Origin: an uncultured Collinsella sp.
Lineage (GTDB): Bacteria > Actinomycetota > Coriobacteriia > Coriobacteriales > Coriobacteriaceae
DNA length: 5,600 nucleotides
Direction: 5' to 3'
NCBI GenBank assembly: GCA_934654585.1
Contig: CAKUGF010000043.1
Coordinates: 1-5,600 of the forward strand
This document shows positions 4,552-5,600 of this stretch, piece after piece. The position numbers and the translations under genes were made by a program. The notes under the pieces were generated by a model. It searched no databases. It was not told where the DNA came from and saw only the letters and a list, made by a program, of their open reading frames with translations. How positions within the stretch are numbered: position 1 is the first letter of the stretch; each line of letters begins with the position of its first letter.

Positions 4552-5600
4552 ATGTCGGGTCCGACGCAAGAGAAGCTAACTCTGACGCGCTATATAGAGT
4601 TGCTCGAGGAAGACGGCCTCGTCGTCTCTAGGCCGAGTACTGTATGTGACCGGCGCATTGAGTTTGCGACCGATGACTCGCGCCAGGTGTGTCCGGGCAC
4701 GTTGTTTGTTTGCAAGGGCCGCGCGTTTAAGCGCGAGTATCTGCTCTCGGCAATCGCCGACGGCGCTGCGGCGTACGTTTCCGAGGTCGATTACGACGTC
4801 GATGTCCCCGCGGTGATCGTCAACGATATCCGTCGCACGCTTGCTGTGGTGGCGGACGCCTACTACGGGCACCCCTCGGGCAAGGTAAAGGTTTGTGCCT
4901 TTACCGGCACTAAGGGCAAGTCGACCTGCAGTTTTTATCTACGCGGCATCCTCGCCAACGAGGCAAAGCTCATGGGCTGTCATCGACCCGCTCTGAATAC
5001 GGGCATTGAGTTCGACGACGGTATCGAGGCGGGCCCTTCCAAGCTGACGACCCCCGAATCCTTCCTGCTGCAGTCTCGCATCGCGCATGCAGCGGAGGCG
5101 GGTGCTCCGTGGCTGGTCATGGAGGCATCGAGCCAGGGCCTCAAATATGAGCGCACAGGCAAGATCGCCTTTGAAGTTGGTGCCTTTACCAATATCGGCG
5201 AGGACCATATTTCGCCGATTGAGCATCCGACGCTCGAGGACTACTTTGCCAGCAAGCTCAAGATCTTCTCGCAAAGTCGCTTTGCTGTGGTTAATCTCGA
5301 CATGGATAAGGTCGACCGCGTGCTCGAGGCGGCATCTCGTTGCGAGCGTACGGTGACGTTCTCCCTGACCGACGAGCGTGCCGACGTGTTTGCGTCGGCG
5401 ATTCGTAATGGAGACTGCGGCGTGGTGGCAACGGTTCGCACGCCGCGCTTTACGCGCGACGTCGTGATTCCCACGCCCGTCAAGTTCAACGTGTCCAATG
5501 CGCTTGCCGCCATTGCCTGTGCCGAGGCCCTGGACATTTCCGAGGAGGGCATCGTTCACGGCTTTGAGGGCGTCTTCGTTCCCGGTCGCATGGAGCTCTA
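4552..5600 (+). CDS. murE: UDP-N-acetylmuramyl-tripeptide synthetase MurE (partial, 3' end beyond window)
   Basis: The first 349 codons of a cytoplasmic Mur ligase that uses ATP to add the third amino acid to UDP-MurNAc-L-Ala-D-Glu during peptidoglycan synthesis. The usual length is near 480-500 residues, so about a quarter is missing. The N-terminal domain (about 1-112) contains DDSRQVCPGTLFVCKG (41-56) and AFKREYLLSAI (58-68), a pattern recalled from streptococcal MurE. The central ATPase domain has the P-loop GTKGKST (119-125), TTPES (166-170), EASSQ (191-195), NIGEDHISPIEHP (214-226, with His219) and a Lys at about 235 in the position of the carbamylated lysine. FNVSNALAA (312-320) and GRMEL (345-349) mark the approach to the C-terminal domain. 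The motif that decides lysine, ornithine or meso-diaminopimelate lies beyond the edge, so the added residue cannot be stated. There is no frameshift in the visible part. Confidence 0.93.
   Translation, partial: MSGPTQEKLTLTRYIELLEEDGLVVSRPSTVCDRRIEFATDDSRQVCPGTLFVCKGRAFKREYLLSAIADGAAAYVSEVDYDVDVPAVIVNDIRRTLAVVADAYYGHPSGKVKVCAFTGTKGKSTCSFYLRGILANEAKLMGCHRPALNTGIEFDDGIEAGPSKLTTPESFLLQSRIAHAAEAGAPWLVMEASSQGLKYERTGKIAFEVGAFTNIGEDHISPIEHPTLEDYFASKLKIFSQSRFAVVNLDMDKVDRVLEAASRCERTVTFSLTDERADVFASAIRNGDCGVVATVRTPRFTRDVVIPTPVKFNVSNALAAIACAEALDISEEGIVHGFEGVFVPGRMEL

Noticed and set aside
4939..5559. A 206-codon minus-strand frame inside murE, with a further one at 4576-4872
   Set aside because: Both lie opposite clear MurE coding sequence with intact P-loop and other ligase motifs. 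Their Arg/His-rich translations resemble no family.
1..5600. Insertion sequence, CRISPR array, toxin-antitoxin or phage defence genes
   Set aside because: No transposase, integrase, spaced identical repeats or recognisable defence domains were found. All long frames are accounted for by housekeeping genes.

Overview
The window reads as ordinary chromosomal DNA from a GC-rich, Gram-positive-type bacterium. The best taxonomic guess is a Coriobacteriia-like actinobacterium (Collinsella/Olsenella/Atopobium relatives). This is inference from three things: coding regions with G/C-rich third codon positions, a MurE of the streptococcal type, and a substrate-binding lipoprotein fused to its permease. 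No species can be named from the sequence alone.

Layout, left to right: (1) a complete tRNA-Val (anticodon UAC) on the minus strand at 5-80, with a likely promoter just upstream of it; (2) asnB, a glutamine-dependent asparagine synthetase family enzyme, minus strand, 138-2006; (3) a 211-base gap holding a candidate asnB promoter, a 9-bp hairpin in the asnB leader, small repeats, and a strong intrinsic terminator that ends the next gene; (4) a 682-residue amino-acid ABC transporter protein, minus strand, 2218-4266, in which a lipoprotein substrate-binding domain, an unrecognised beta-rich domain and a GlnP/HisM-type permease are one chain; (5) a 285-base divergent intergenic region; (6) the first 349 codons of murE, plus strand, from 4552 and running off the right edge.

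The transporter, asnB and tRNA all read leftward, but the terminator at 2132-2176 separates transporter and asnB into different transcription units. asnB and the tRNA have no visible terminator between them. murE reads away from the transporter.

Functionally, the transporter imports a polar amino acid, probably glutamine, glutamate, aspartate or a relative, but its ATPase is not encoded here. AsnB uses glutamine to amidate aspartate or, as known for some family members, a peptidoglycan precursor. MurE adds the third amino acid to the peptidoglycan stem peptide. The link between AsnB and cell-wall synthesis is a hypothesis. No mobile element, CRISPR array or defence system is visible. The least explained piece of sequence is the extra domain inside the transporter.
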